Origin: Tetrastigma voinierianum
Taxonomy: Eukaryota > Streptophyta > Magnoliopsida > Vitales > Vitaceae
Assembly: GCA_016808115.1 (NCBI GenBank)
Contig: JAEQBH010006865.1
Span: 124,001-188,000, forward strand
Reading direction: 5' to 3'
DNA length: 64,000 nt
Below the pieces are notes generated by a model. That model did no database searches, had not been told where the DNA came from, and was given only the letters and a program-made list of their open reading frames with translations. Position numbers and translations under genes: made by a program. Below are positions 27,220 to 39,678 of this stretch, piece by piece; positions within the stretch are counted from its first letter, which is position 1; the number at the start of each line of letters is the position of its first letter.

Positions 27220-28110
27220 CTAGTGATGACGATCCATTGTCATACAAGCATGCGATGGATGATCCTGATAAGGACAAGTGGCTAACAGCCATGGAACAAG
27301 AAATGGAATCTATGTATTCCAATTCTATCTGGGAACTTGTAGATCTTCCTGAGTCACAGTCATTGCGCAAATGATCTATAAGAAAAGAGAGGCGTGGATG
27401 GGAAAGTGGAGATCTTTCAGCACTACTAGCAGCCAAAAGGCTATGGCCACAAAAGGAGGGAGTCGACAGAAGAGACTTTCTCCCAAGAGCTATGCTTAAA
27501 TCCATTCGCATCCTTCTTTCCATCACACGCTCTTGGATTATGAGATATGGAAAATGGACGTCAAGACAGCCTTTTGAATGGTCTTGATGGTTATTTTATA
27601 TGATGCAACCAGAGGGTTTCATAGTTGAAGGCCAAGAGCGTAGTCCGTTGCCGCTTTAGGTCCATTTATGGGCTTACAAGCTTCAAAGTCTTGGAACCTA
27701 AGGTTTGATGAGACGATCAAAAACCTTGCTCTCGCGAGCAAAATGTTGATGAACCTTGTGTCTACAAGTACATCAAGGAAACCAAAGTAGTCTTTTGGTG
27801 TCAGACGTAGATGATATCCTACCTTATCGAATGATATAGGATTATTGTTTGACGTGAAAGAAATGGCTAGTTTAAAAGTTTCAATGAAAGATTTGGGACA
27901 AGCGAAGTTATGTACTCTGGGATCCAAATCATAAGGGATCATAAGAATGCATCAAATCGCTCTCAAGCATCTTATATTGATAAGGTGATGGCTCGATTTT
28001 TGATGCAAAACTCCAAGAAGGGTCAATCCACGACCCGACATGGAATTATCCTTCCTTAAAGAGCAAAGGTCCACGACACCTCAAAGGAAGAAGAGGACAT
28101 GAGATCTGCC
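27220..28110 (+). pseudogene. Copia reverse transcriptase remnant
   Basis: DDPLSYKHAMDDPDKDKWLT and AMEQEMESMYSNSIWELVDL (about 27230-27345) open the RT. MQPEGFIVEGQE follows near 27605. The catalytic box is VSDVDDILPY (about 27797-27826), where YVDD has become DVDD. LGQAKL-type sequence and DPTWNYP follow. Frames shift repeatedly. Same family as the RT relic at 8.4-9.5 kb in plan, but a different element. Confidence 0.9.
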
Positions 28111-28787
28111 CTTACGCCTCGCGCGGCAGCCTCATGTATGCCATGTCAGGTACAAGACCGTACATCCGCTATGCGATGTGAATTGTCACTGCTACCAATC
28201 TAACCCTGGGTTGGCGCACTAGATTGCGGTAAAGCACATTCTCAAGTACCTTAGGAGAACGAGAAACTATATGTTGATTTATTCAGGTGCTAACCTGAAT
28301 CCCATAGGATATACTGATTCTGACTTCATGTCGACAAGCGACACCGAAGTCGACGTCATCGCATTCACTCGTGGTGGAGCCGCGGTATGGAGAAGTGTCA
28401 AACAATCCAAGATCGCATTCTACCATGGAAGTCGAATATATAGCGCCTGTGGCAGCCTTAAAGAAGATACGGCTCAAGAAGTTCATTCATGATCCGGGAA
28501 GGTTCCAACATGGATAAACCTATAGTAATTTTACTGTGACAACAAGCAGATTGCGGGCAACCCAAAGAACCAAGTGAGTCATAAGAGAGGGAAACATATG
28601 AGAGGAAGTATCATCTCGATAGAGAGATCGTGTAACTGGGTGACGGGGTTGTTAAGGAAGATAGTAACATCACAAGGACAACCTCGCGAACTGCCTTCAC
28701 CAAGACGCATTTGCAAAATCGCTTCGAGGGTCACTTATCTGGATGGGTTTAAAAGACATGTCTCACATGCTTTAGAGCAAGGGAGAT
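28110..28787 (+). pseudogene. Copia RNase H remnant and polypurine tract
   Basis: AMSGTRPYIRYAM (about 28140-28180) is the connection region. TDSDFMSTSDTEVD (about 28315-28355) is the RNase H start with D. VKQSKIAFYHG, MEVEYIAPVAALKKI (about 28425-28475) and a GNPKNQVSHKRGKHM block (about 28558-28600) follow; the last corresponds to IANAxNPKYHKRTKHI. The tract CAAGGGAGAT (28779-28787) directly before TGTTGTGGG is the PPT. Shifts and stops make it inactive. Confidence 0.88.
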
Positions 28788-30532
28788 TGTTGTGGGATAG
28801 TACCTGTGAAAGGCATGAATTTGTATTTATGTTTATGAAATTAATAAAAGGTCGTATTTATTACATTTAGCTATTTTGGTATAATGCATGAATGAAACGT
28901 AAAATCCTAGATTTATTAATGTAACCATAACCTCACTTATAATAAATATGTTACCTAGAGGATCGAGGTTGTGGATTATGTTCATATTGTCCAGAATAAA
29001 TTAATTTTGCTCGGGGGATCTTCAAACAATATCACTGGGCGGTCCAAGACACGAGAATGAAGTGACCTTAATCCGGTCACTAATGTGGCGACATTAAAGT
29101 GGAGGTCTATATATAATAAGATTATATGTGACAGACCAAGGGGCACGCTGAATTTTAATACCGTTTGGTCTCAAGAATTCAAACAAAGTACGCTAGATGA
29201 TCATACGCAGATAAGTCCCACTCAGTGTAGTCATAGACTCTGCTTATGTCAATCGGGCTTTTGAAGCGATGTTAAAGCCCATTATGAAATGGGCCCAATA
29301 CTTCAGGCTCGAGGCTCATTGATGTGGCGTACTGGGAATGTGAACTATGGACATGGAATCTCAACCCTTCCTATGGAAGCTTCGGACAGCTTGGTTCCCT
29401 TGGTGTTGGTTCCTGAATCCAACGCTTGAGCACTCTAATTTATAATGTGTTTATAAATTAACTGCTACTCAGCGGATTAATGGAACTGCATGATCAAGAT
29501 ATAATTGTAGGCAAAACGTGTAATTTCACCCGACTCTAGTTATGAACCACTTCGAGGATGTAATCGCATGTAATGATTAAATCAATGGACACTCTAAATT
29601 TACGAAGTAAAATCGACATCAGGAGTGACAGAGTTCAATTTCAAGCTTTTAGTGGAATAACTTCGAATTAATAAATTAAAATAATTGATTAAAGAGTTTA
29701 ATTAATTATTGAATTTACTGAGAGCTTGAAATTACAGGTCCACGGGTCCTGCAATTCCAATTCTCTTATGTTTCTACAATGAACCATCTTCATGATTTGG
29801 AATAAATTGCACTCCTCGTAGTAATTCTTAAAATGATGAGATTATTTTAAATTACAAATAACAATTAGTTGTTATTTAAATTCAATTTAATTCGCTTGCC
29901 TTAATAATAAGGAAATAATCAGAAAGTGGTAATAACATTTGAATTTGTTATTATATAATTAATTGCTTCTTATTCGATATGATTTGAATTAAATTTAAAT
30001 ATTATTAATTCATTTCTTATCGATAAGGATTTGAATTTAAGAATAATATTAAAAATACTAATTCTGCTTTCCTTATCTCGATAAGGATTTGAAACGCCTA
30101 TAAAACCCAGCAGGTATATTTCCCATGGTGGTCGTTTCTTTGAGAGAAGAGAAACCAAAAGAGAAAGGAAAAAAAAAAGGAGGTTTTTTTTCCAAACCCT
30201 AGTCTCCTAGAAAGTCTCTTCCCCTTAGAGATCCCTTGCCTCATGTGTTGAGTACGCAAGGTAGATCTGGCATTTAAAACCTAGAGTGTATTATTCCAGA
30301 TCTGAATCGTTGGTGCCCACACACCTCAAGGAAGGAGGGCGGAATTGAAGACCTTGGTGCATGGAGTTGTTTCAACCCTACTAGCCAACAAATCTTCTAT
30401 AACAATAACAGGTATAGATATGATGTTCACCTTTTGATATTAATATGTGTTTGCATGGGTTCCTGAGAAAATAAGATTTTCTTGAAAATTTTTAAAACCT
30501 AATTCTGCTATGTTTTGATATTATTTCCAACA
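28788..30532 (+). repeat. 3' LTR of the nested copia element
   Basis: Begins TGTTGTGGGATAGTACCTG and ends ATTATTTCCAACA, 1745 bp, followed by TSD AAGCC (30533-30537). Homologous to 15682-17393 with many indels. Confidence 0.94.
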
Positions 30533-30537
30533 AAGCC

Positions 30538-31150
30538 GAAGGGTCTTGTCCTTCTTTTTGGAAAATAAAACCGGAGCGCCCTAAGGTGAAGTGCTTGGTC
30601 TAATAAAACCACTGCCCAATAACTCGTAATTTGACCTGAGTTCGCACCGGCAGTGCCATTTACAGAGTCATAGAAATAGCCATACCAGATGTAACTCGAT
30701 GGTGAAGTCTACATCCCTGTGCAGAGGTCATCTCCGTAGTTCATCCGAAAAACGTCCGTCTCACAAAACCACACCCGAGGTAGACTCCAAGTCCCTCATC
30801 TTGTCCCTCCAGGTAAGGCACAACCAACCCATCAACCGCCTGCGCGCATTTAGAGTCGTATACGGCCTGTGGTAAAGCATCGTATTTATCCCCTCGAAAC
30901 ATAAAAACAAGTACCGTCGATGCGTGGAGGTAACTCTCTTGCGATCACAATCTATGACGGCTCAATGTGCCGTCAACTAGTCCATCCCTAGGATGACATC
31001 AACCTTCGACATGTCCATGACCCTCAGTCCACAAAGGAGTAGAATCGAGATCCTAACCACAATCTCTATACATATCTGATCAACACTCACCCTAGTTCCT
31101 AGGAGACAAATCACATACATCGGCTTTTCCAAGGTTTCAACCTATAAGCC
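30538..31150 (-). pseudogene. Gypsy protease and N-terminal reverse transcriptase
   Basis: On the minus strand, MDMSKVDVILGMD then AVIDCDRKRV (about 31018-30930) is the C-terminal part of the gypsy aspartic protease domain (live pattern: VILGMDWL...AVIDC). From about 30720 degraded RT N-terminal sequence follows, ending LGRSGFIFQKEGQDPSA (about 30590-30540), which in live elements is the WGAPVLFVKKKDG block. It breaks at the AAGCC target site and resumes at 15681. Confidence 0.88.
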
Positions 31151-31159
31151 CAAACCTTT

Positions 31160-31560
31160 CATTTAACTTTAACACCCGCCTCTTGGATGTTCAGTGCATC
31201 GTCCACATCCCTCTCAATGGTCATAGTTGTCTTGACCATCAAGTCCATGTCTTATAGGAGAAGTCCCACAATTTTACCCTGGATGGACAATTTCAGACCA
31301 TCCTCAAACTTTCTCACTTTGGATATGTCTGTGGCCACATAATCATCAGTGAAATGGGCTAATTCAATGAACTTAGCCACATATTCGAGCACTATCATTG
31401 TTCCTTGTTTAAGTTCTAGGAACTCCTGAGCTTTTGCATGTCGAGCAGATGCCGAGAAATACTTGCCCATGGAACTCTTCCTTTGTCATTGCCTCTAAGT
31501 CCCTTGAGGCTTTGACCCAATCCCACCATACTAGGGATTTACCAAATGCGGCTAGACATT
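31160..31560 (-). pseudogene. Gypsy Gag remnant
   Basis: The open frame 31470-31252 gives MGKYFSASARHAKAQEFLEL, KQGTMIVLEYVAKFIELAHF, DDYVATD and VRKFEDGLKLSIQGKIVGL, the Retrotrans_gag capsid domain of plant gypsy elements. After a stop the frame continues as MDLMVKTTMTIERDVDDALN (about 31250-31190). Upstream, MVGLGQSLKG in another frame corresponds to the preceding capsid helix, so at least one frameshift exists. I saw no zinc knuckle between this and the protease. Confidence 0.92.
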
Positions 31561-31792
31561 CTCTCCTTGTCTAACTAGTAGCACATGCGCCAACCACTAA
31601 TAGACCATAACATCCCGAACTTTCCCTTTCATTCTTTTTTCGAACATCTAAGGTTATGTTCTCTAACCCTAGTGTTCATCTTTTTCCATATACATTTTAC
31701 CATGCATATAATTCACAAAACACATAGCACATAATCATGTAGCATATTAGAGCATAAAACATGAAATGCACAATGAATGCAATGGTCTAAAC

Positions 31793-31972
31793 CCATGCCC
31801 ATCAAGTCCTAGTTAATCGTATACCTACTCCTTGATACCAAGCTGTGAAGATGGTACCAGATCTATTAGGCACCAGGTTATCATAAACCTGCTAATCAGA
31901 CTATAATCGGTGATGTCCTATACCCATGCCCACCAAGCCCTAGGTGTTCGTATACCTAAACTCTGATACCAA
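31793..31972 (-). repeat. Duplicated PBS-proximal segment of the gypsy leader
   Basis: 'cccatgcccatcaagtccta...gtatacct...cttgataccaagctgtga' (31793-31848) is repeated at an offset of about 130 bp as 'cccatgcccaccaagcccta...gtatacct...ctctgataccaaaccgtga' (31923-31979). The leader therefore carries a second, degenerate PBS-like site. Confidence 0.75.
31961..31972 (-). promoter_or_regulatory. Primer binding site of the gypsy element
   Basis: On the minus strand TTGGTATCAGAG lies two bases after the 5' LTR end (GTGTCACG). It matches the initiator-methionine tRNA 3' complement. Confidence 0.9.
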
Positions 31973-31974
31973 AC

Positions 31975-34900
31975 CGTGACACTCCAAAACCCGGGGGTCC
32001 GTTGACCAACCGTTAACCTATGGAAAACTTGTGGATGTCGGGTAACCCGATACCACATTGTTGTGTCCCCTTTATCAGGACCTATAATTTAACAAAAATC
32101 GAACAAAATCTTCTTTGTATGGGGAGCTCTACCCAAATTACAACCTGTAGGATATATAATAATATGACCCATCCGGGGCCTAATAAAGCACAATGACCGT
32201 ATGAGGTCCATTTATGAGTAAAAGTGCCCAACTGACCATTTGTCTTTACATACTACTTAAAACATACAAAATTATATTTAAAACAGTCCCATAAGAATTT
32301 AATTGCAATTCTTTTTACACAAAATACAAGATAGAACTAGTTTGCTCCAAGCATCTTTACAAAAATGAATATAAAGCCACAACTCGGCTTTCTTTGCAAT
32401 CGCTACTTCAGGAGCACCGCATCGGTGTACTCCATGCACCAACACAGTGTGGTGTAAAACCCGAGAAAATTCAAATTTTCTAAAAAATGGTAAAATCATA
32501 ATTTCGGTCAAAACTCGAAATTTTTCTAGATCTCGGATGACAAAATGGACTTCACCGTTGGAATCTCCATGACTAGCTACCATCAAGCACCCTCGTCGAA
32601 TTTCAAGACAGTCAGAATTTCACGTTTTTCAAGGCACTGGTGCTTCCGTGCCATAAAATCCATTTTTGTGAGAGACATGTGATGTGACAAAAGTCACCAC
32701 TACATGTACCCATGTGACACATGTTGCATGATTAGTGAAAGGAAGAGATGAATGACTTAGATTAAGCCATGTGTCAAAAATCAAGATGAAGGGACATGGA
32801 GGGAATTATGAAAATGTTTAATGAGAATAAAGACAAAAGTTGAAATAGTTATCTTCTCCAAAATTGAAGAACAAATCGGCAGGAGGCGCAGTAGCTTGGG
32901 TTTTCATTTTTTTAGAGAGAGAAAGAGTGCCTTCCTCTGTATTTCCCCTCGTCGACCGCTTGCCCGCCAAATAAGAAGTAAAGTCGGCTCTACGCGAGGC
33001 TACACGTGGATTTATCGACGGTGGAGTTTCTGACAACCCAAGAGGTAGGATCTTTCCTACTTGGTTTATTCTCGGTTAAGAGCCATTTTATGATGTGGAT
33101 TTACTGAGTCTTGAAGGCCTTGTTATCGATCTCAAAGCTTGAACCAGTTAAGAAATTTATCAGGGTCGTGGAACAAAGGCCAACCTGAGGGTTTCACTGT
33201 TCACATGAATAGTTGTGTGATTATTTTTGTGTGATTTTTGTGATGTTGAGTGATTTAAAATGAATTGCTTGAATTTGTTATTAGCCCATGTGAGCTAATT
33301 TGGTGAGTTGGTTGGTCATGGGAATTGCATAACATGAATTATGTGATTAGTATGTGAATTTAATTATGTTAATGTATACATGAAATATATATTAGCATGA
33401 ATATTTTGGAATTGACATAATGCATTCCATATGCACTGGGGCACCCTAGAATATTAGAAGTGAGTGCATGACATGAAAGAAAATAAAAAGGAAAAATGTT
33501 TGTGAAAGGAATTTCGACTTAAGATTTCTCCCAGAGACTTGTGTCAGGGGAGATTGTCCAACACCACGCCGGAGGGGCCCATGAATTGTTCGAGGGTTAT
33601 CCACGTATTCTCCTGAGGGTAGTCCAATATATTTTATCGACTCCTGTAGGTGCTTTCGAGAACAAAAAGCTTTGTTTTGAAAACTGATTTACTCGCATTT
33701 GGCTTGTGTATGTGAGGGAGCTCGAGACATGGGATTGGGCATGTAGACATTCAAGTAGATCATGTTTGGTTTATGTGTTTGTTCTTGCAATGACATGCAC
33801 TGCAGGGTGGGGAGTAACCCATGTAGGAATTTTCACTACCGGCTTACATCCCGTCGAGGGATCACTATTTCAAGTACGTGGAGTGTACAGACAAGAAAGC
33901 CGGGCTGTGGCTAGTATTCGTTTGGTATAACATGTATTAAAATTCTAAATTTGATATGTTGCCTGCAAAGAGTAATTATTATCCTCGAACTATTGTATAA
34001 TTGATGTATTTTGTGAGTAATGATATGTGGGCCCAAGTGGGCCATTATTTTACTCACATGTGGACCCCAGGTGGTCATTGTAATTGTCAATAAGCTTTTA
34101 GATTGGGTAGAGCTCTCCATACAAAAAGGAGACTCATCTTGATTTTCGTGGAGGGTAGTCGGGTTATCCGACATCCATGAGTATTCCGCGGGTTGACGGG
34201 AGCTGCCAAATGAGACACCCCTGATTTTGGGGGTCACAGTGTCCTATAAAGGGTGAGCTACAACCCAAGAGAGTAAACTCACAAGGGCTACTTCCCACCT
34301 AAGTGCATGCAATGGTCATGTTCCACTACTTATACACACATCAACATTCCAATGAAGAATATGCCAATTCTACATGGAATCCTACATGCCATGAAATGAG
34401 ATGAGACTCATCATGCCCCATGTCCCGAGTCCTCATCGACTCCCTCACACATGCTTATGCAAAGTATGAAAACTCAATATTGGTGTTTCATCCAATGACC
34501 CTTTTTCCAAAACAAAATTTGTTTGTTTTATAAAACAAAACCCATTGGATATACCTCTAATGTCCATTTGATTTAATCAAATCCCATGTGTTTATGCATT
34601 TGTGGGCCACAGATTTTCGAGTTATCACCGTAGGACGTCGCACGTTTTTCTACATTTTTACAGGCTTTCACCGACGGAGATCATGTATAACCACAACTAC
34701 CAGGTTTTTCACCTAAGGGGGTATCTATCCCTACTTGTTGTGCCCAACACACGTATATTTTTTCATGCCATGAAACCGTGAGACCCGTGACGTAGTCCAA
34801 GGTACCCAATACCACAATCTATCACCAAGAATGATGAATGATAATAACCATGCACACACACACAACTCGATGCGATGCCCCCGTGCATATACAATGTGAT

Positions 34901-36566
34901 GTGCCATTTCATGCCTATACCATGTCACATATATGATGAATGCTATATGGACAATTCTACTCATGATATCACCCATGCCTCATGGACAATTATATCAATC
35001 AGCATAAAATTTCCAAACGATCACACATTTCATGTCAACATCAACAAGTTATAACCAATCAAGCAATGACACACTTTATCCTCTAGGCCAAATTGTGACA
35101 TATCCTGTCCACAAATAACCTACAAACAAGCCATGTAATGACCTTATCCATACACAAACTCATCAAATGTCAATATATTAGGACACACATATTGACCTCA
35201 AATCAATTACCACCAAGCATGTCACTCAAACTCAAGCAATGGTAACTTGATCCTCAAGACCAGTTGTGGCATAGAGATGCCCACAAAACATTCCACAATA
35301 GTTTGCTAATAGACCACAGAATAGGTTTTGAAATACGCTCAGAAACTACCTTAATAGTCCCAAAATCGACACAACCATTAAACAGCCTTAAGTCAGACAA
35401 TTCCATAAAATGGACCATATAACTTGAGTCAGATAGGGTAGACTGTGGTGATTCAAAATCCTACATCGATTTTACAGATGCAGCTACAATTTCCATGGAG
35501 AACACTAATCCAAATTTCCTTTTTCCTAACCAAACCCACCCCAAAATCTTGACATAATGCATGGGGTCAAAACAAGTGTACTGTGGTAATCTTAAAATGG
35601 ACCATAACCTGAGATATAGAGGTCCAATTTGGGTAATTCAAAATCCTAACATCAAGTACACAACCTCAGCTACAATTTCCATGAAGAATACTAACCCAAA
35701 TTCTCTCTTTTTCTAACCGAAAATTAGCTCCAAAAGCTGGACATCACATGTATCAAACAGGCCTTATTCCCTCTCATCCCAAAATTTGCAAACAAATTTC
35801 TAGTATATTGTTAAAACGGATAACAACCCCTTAGGCATAAAAACACAACCAAATAAATTTCGTGTTTTTAAAAGGAAACTAAAAATATGAAACTTTTACC
35901 CCTTTGAAACAGAAGAACCGTAGTAGACTCAAGAACACTTCTAATCCCCAAAAAAATTGATTTCCCAAAATCTCCTCCTGATCTTTCTGGTGAAACCTCC
36001 TTTTGGGTACCCACGCATACTCACGAAAGAGATTTAACTTTCACTCTTTGCTCGACGAATTCCGACCGGCGGAACACTAGGGATCAAGAGAGAAGTTTGT
36101 CTCTCTCTCCCTTTCTCTCATTCTCACCCGTAGAACCAGAAAAATAGAATGGGAGATTTTCCCCCAAGGCCTTTCACTTAAGTTTAAGTGAATGGCTCAC
36201 GTCGAGTTATGTGTCCGCGACTGGTCCGGGTTCATTTTTGTCCCAAATAATATATTTCGTCTTAGTTCGAATTCAATTTATTTTAAATGAACTTTACTTA
36301 ATTTATTTTCCAATTTCGAGATTTTTTTTTCTCAAAAATCCCATTTTGGGGGTCCACCAGGCATCCGACGCCTTGAAAATTGTGAAAATCTGATTGTCTC
36401 AAAATTCAATGAAAATTGCCCTAAGAATCAGATTTCATGCAGATCGAATCCAACTGGCGCTCAGTTGGCCATCCAGACTAAAATTCCATATTCAAGAACT
36501 TATACCGTAAATAGAATTTATCAAGCTACTATTTTCGGAAAAATTCAAATTTACCCGGGTTTTGCA
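31975..36566 (-). repeat. 5' LTR of the gypsy element, split by a solo LTR
   Basis: The left edge CGTGACACTCCAAAACCCGG is a mutated TGTGACACCCC. The right edge is TTACCCGGGTTTTGCA, followed by TSD ATCAT. Excluding 32453-34238 it is about 2.8 kb, equal to the left LTR. The insertion interrupts 'gg(g)gtc|tcataaagggtgagcta', which is continuous at 11184-11205 in the other LTR. Confidence 0.93.
32453..34238 (+). mobile_element. Solo LTR nested in the gypsy 5' LTR
   Basis: Edges TGTAAAACCCGAGAAAATTC and TTTTGGGGGTCACA, 1786 bp. Flanks GTGTG(G) and GTGTC(C) form an imperfect 5-bp TSD. It is in the opposite orientation to its host LTR although from the same family. It contains TGTGACAAAAGTCAC at 32683-32697. 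No internal coding; small frames are not genes. Confidence 0.85.
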
Positions 36567-36571
36567 ATCAT

Positions 36572-37260
36572 GAATTCATATTTCTTGAGATCTCATGTGA
36601 AAAGGATGTGAGAGAATGATTTGGGATACAATATACAACATACTCCAAGATCTTTTTGTCGAGAAACTATATACTTATAACAGATATATAGTAAATGTGC
36701 TCTTGAAGTATGTATGGTCACACGACTTATTTAGCAAGTATGAACCTCATGAATTGAGAAGAGTTGGTTACATCATGTGAGTGGCAGACATTGGTTATTT
36801 AGGGGTCTGGCACACATGATGTGGCCCGATCGTTCTCCACTCGTGTAGTGGAAATGTGGTTTGGAAAAATGGATGTGGAGAGGACCCACGACGAAGCATT
36901 GTGTCTAGTCATTTAATTTTATTTTATTTAAAATAAAATTAAAAAGATAAAAGAAAAGGTTCTTTTATTTTTTGAAAAAAAAATGTTTTTCTCTCTTTGG
37001 CCATTCTCTTTAACAATTATGTTTTTTTTTTTACCATTCTTTGCAACTAAGTGAATTTGTGTGCCGACTCATAATTCTATAAGTCTCATTCACAAAGGTG
37101 AGTTATATAACTGGTGGAAATATGATTTCAATTCATTTATGTAATGTGATTGGAATTACATTATGTGTATTTTAATGTTGGGTATCAGTTTGAATTTGAT
37201 TACAATTATGTATTACACTGGATAATGTGAAACTAACAAATAGAATATCGAAGACTTTAG
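36572..37260 (+). other. Continuation of pre-gypsy sequence, possibly the rest of a copia LTR
   Basis: No gene is supported. Text such as 'ggtctggcacacatgatg', a 'ggagaggacccacgac' block and A/T runs resembles a copia LTR or 3' region continuing from 10723. I could not find a second copy to prove it. Confidence 0.35.
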
Positions 37261-37261
37261 C

Positions 37262-37510
37262 ATGGCGATGGGATGGATCAGTACTAGTCAATTGTCTTCA
37301 TAAGCAAGAATGCAGAACCAACTAGATTAAACAGTCTTCATCTATTTGCATACTAAATAGCATCTTTCTAATGGCCTTCATGTTTAAACTCCCTTATGGA
37401 GAAGTCATCTAAATATTTAATGCGGTTTTCGTGCTACTATTGTTCAAATATGTGGATGTAAAAGTTGCACTGAAGAAGAGAAGACGGAATTGCTTGCATT
37501 ATTGAATCTA
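37262..37510 (+). pseudogene. 5' relic of an RLP leucine-rich-repeat gene
   Basis: Nucleotide-level match to the start of the RLP gene at 56580-56810. Shared blocks are 'accaactagattaaacagtcttcatctatttgc', 'cttcatgtttaaact', 'gcggttttcgtgctactattgttcaaatatgtgga' and 'ttgcactgaagaagagaagacgg'. It covers the promoter-proximal part, signal peptide region and the first residues of the N-cap (C.EEEK..LL). It then stops: the expected LRR exons do not follow. Indels destroy the frame. Likely a truncated tandem paralogue. Confidence 0.85.
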
Positions 37511-37551
37511 GTGGTATCATAACTTTGTAATTACTCGGAACTTTATGCCAT

Positions 37552-38045
37552 TTTCTCAAAGTCAAGTCCATACAATTATTCCGTCTTGCCTTCTCCATTA
37601 CGAAAACTTTTTGAAAATATATAGTGGTTGAATGGAAAAATACCACATTTTTTTAAAAGAAAAATAAAACCTCATTTCACTTTCTCAAGTCAGTCTTATA
37701 CAATTATTTTCAATCTTTTCCATTACAAAACTTTCTATAGACACTAGCTTATTTGAAAAAATCTACATCCTTTTGGTAGGGAAAGGTATCTTTATATCAC
37801 TTTCTCAAGTCAAGTCTTCTACAATTATTTCTAATCTTTTCCATTACAAAAACTTTCTATAGACGCTAGTTGATTTGAAAAATCTACATCCTTTTTTGGT
37901 AGGGAAGGGTGTCTTTATATCACTTTCTCAAGTCAAGTCTTCTACAATTATTTCTAACCTTTTCTATTACAAAAACTTTCTAAAAACACTGGTTCACCGG
38001 AAAAATCTGTATCCTTTTTTCGTACACAATAGTGGTTTAGTGTAT
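37552..38045. repeat. Minisatellite, four units of about 120-129 bp
   Basis: Units start TTTCTCAA(A)GTCAAGTC at 37552, 37681, 37801 and 37924. Each runs through 'acaattatttctaatctttt', 'ccattacaaaaactttcta', 'gaaaaatctacatccttttt' and 'ggtagggaa'. Units 2 and 3 are the most alike; units 1 and 4 are more divergent, the usual pattern for an ageing array. Confidence 0.92.
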
Positions 38046-38208
38046 CTATTCTAAATTACTAAAGGAACCTTGTTACAAACACTAGTAGCTATTATATTTA
38101 TAGTTGTGGTGTTGGAAGTTGATTATTTTCTTGAAGGCCTTTAAGATATTAGAAATATTGGACATAATTTTTGGATTTTTTATTATACACTAATTGACAA
38201 TATCATCA

Positions 38209-38281
<73 letters not shown>

Positions 38282-38574
38282 TTGAAAGTAAGGTCTCTCC
38301 ATATTGGCTCTTATTTATTTATCTGTATGAAATGTAAATAAATAATTTGTTAGATTGACAAAATTTTCTATAATATGTTTGTATGGACGCAAAGTTATTA
38401 ATTTGGTTTTATTTTTTTACTAAATTATCATTTCATGAAATAAAAAATCATTTGCAAAAGACAATTATAAAATATATGATGGTGAAAAAAATAGTTTTTT
38501 TTGTACTTAATTTAGTATTTTGATTGGATTATTAATTAATATTATTAAGATTCTTTAATATTAGATAAAGTTAT
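38046..38574. other. AT-rich spacer with (TA)n microsatellite
   Basis: No gene. A TA run of about 33 repeats lies at 38212-38278. It ends with GTTAT (38570-38574), the left TSD of the minus-strand copia element. Confidence 0.9.
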
Positions 38575-39678
38575 TGACATATATAAGTGTGTAATCCTGG
38601 TCACAATCCTTAATATTTGGACTAAGATTTTGTTCGGGCTATGCTATTGTGCATCGGAACTCCCCACGTGGGACTCAGTGTGTGCATAGCATATGTGATA
38701 TATTTTGCAACAAGATAAAGCGCACATAATTTTTACATGGTTCGGCAACCTGCCTACGTCCACAAGGCTATGCCTAAATGCTAGGATTTCCACTAATTTG
38801 ATTCAGAGTTTCCAATTAGTCTTATGTGGTATGAGACTCCCTCTCTATCCACGATCCTTCTTGGAACCTAATCACTCATAGTCGAATTTAAAATGAACTC
38901 CCTCCATTCTCATCTCTACAGCATAACATAACAAATACCATAATATATCAAAATAAAATGAAGAATATAAGAACCATCATCTTTCACCAGAGGTGAAAGG
39001 CTTTTAACTAGCAATACCTCAACTAAGTATATGCACTCCGCACTCCGCACTCCTTCAGCAAGTCCGGACTTCGCTTGTTATTTTTCAAGGTATGCCCCTC
39101 AAATCTGTATTGAGCATCTTCCAAAGTCCAAAATATATAGCCTTGTAAATTTGGTTTTGGAAGACTAGATAAGGTTGGTTCACTATCCTAATATGACTCC
39201 AAACCTACCTTGAATTATACGTACTTTCCTTTAAGCTATCAAGCGGAAGTAGGAAACTTGTTGCTTAAGTATCCTCTTCAGAATAGAATCCTATATTGTT
39301 TCCAATTCTGGTTTGATAGCTTAGAAGATATGAACTTCTTGATTGATCTTTATCCACTTGCCTAAATTATCTTGATTTGATCTTTATCCGCTTTCCTATA
39401 TGATCTTAGTCCCATATGTTACTTGCACCCTAAGAACCTTGGCCTCCATGGCTCCAAAATTGACTTGCATCCCATATCAATTCCAACCTCAGTTCGAATC
39501 CACGGTTGGGTGCGCACGCCCCACACGCTGGATCAGGTTTTTGGGCCTCAGACTTCATCCTGGTTTTTCCAAGGACTTCAACTCTAATTCTTCAAATCTT
39601 CATCAACCTCGAACTCTGAGGACGCTATCTTCTTAAAGAACCCTTGGAACAAAAATATAGACTCCCTCAAAGAATGTA
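38575..39678 (-). repeat. 3' LTR of the second copia element
   Basis: Aligns with 51882-52493 plus 54731-55192. Shared blocks are 'gataaagcgcacataat', 'tttttacatggttcggcaac', 'aggatttccactaatttgat', 'gagactccctctcta' and 'cttcatcaacctcgaac'. Left end TGACATATAT. The right end near 39678 is approximate because the terminal bases have diverged (GAATGTA against CCCTACA). The frame 39400-39636 is not a gene. Confidence 0.88.
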
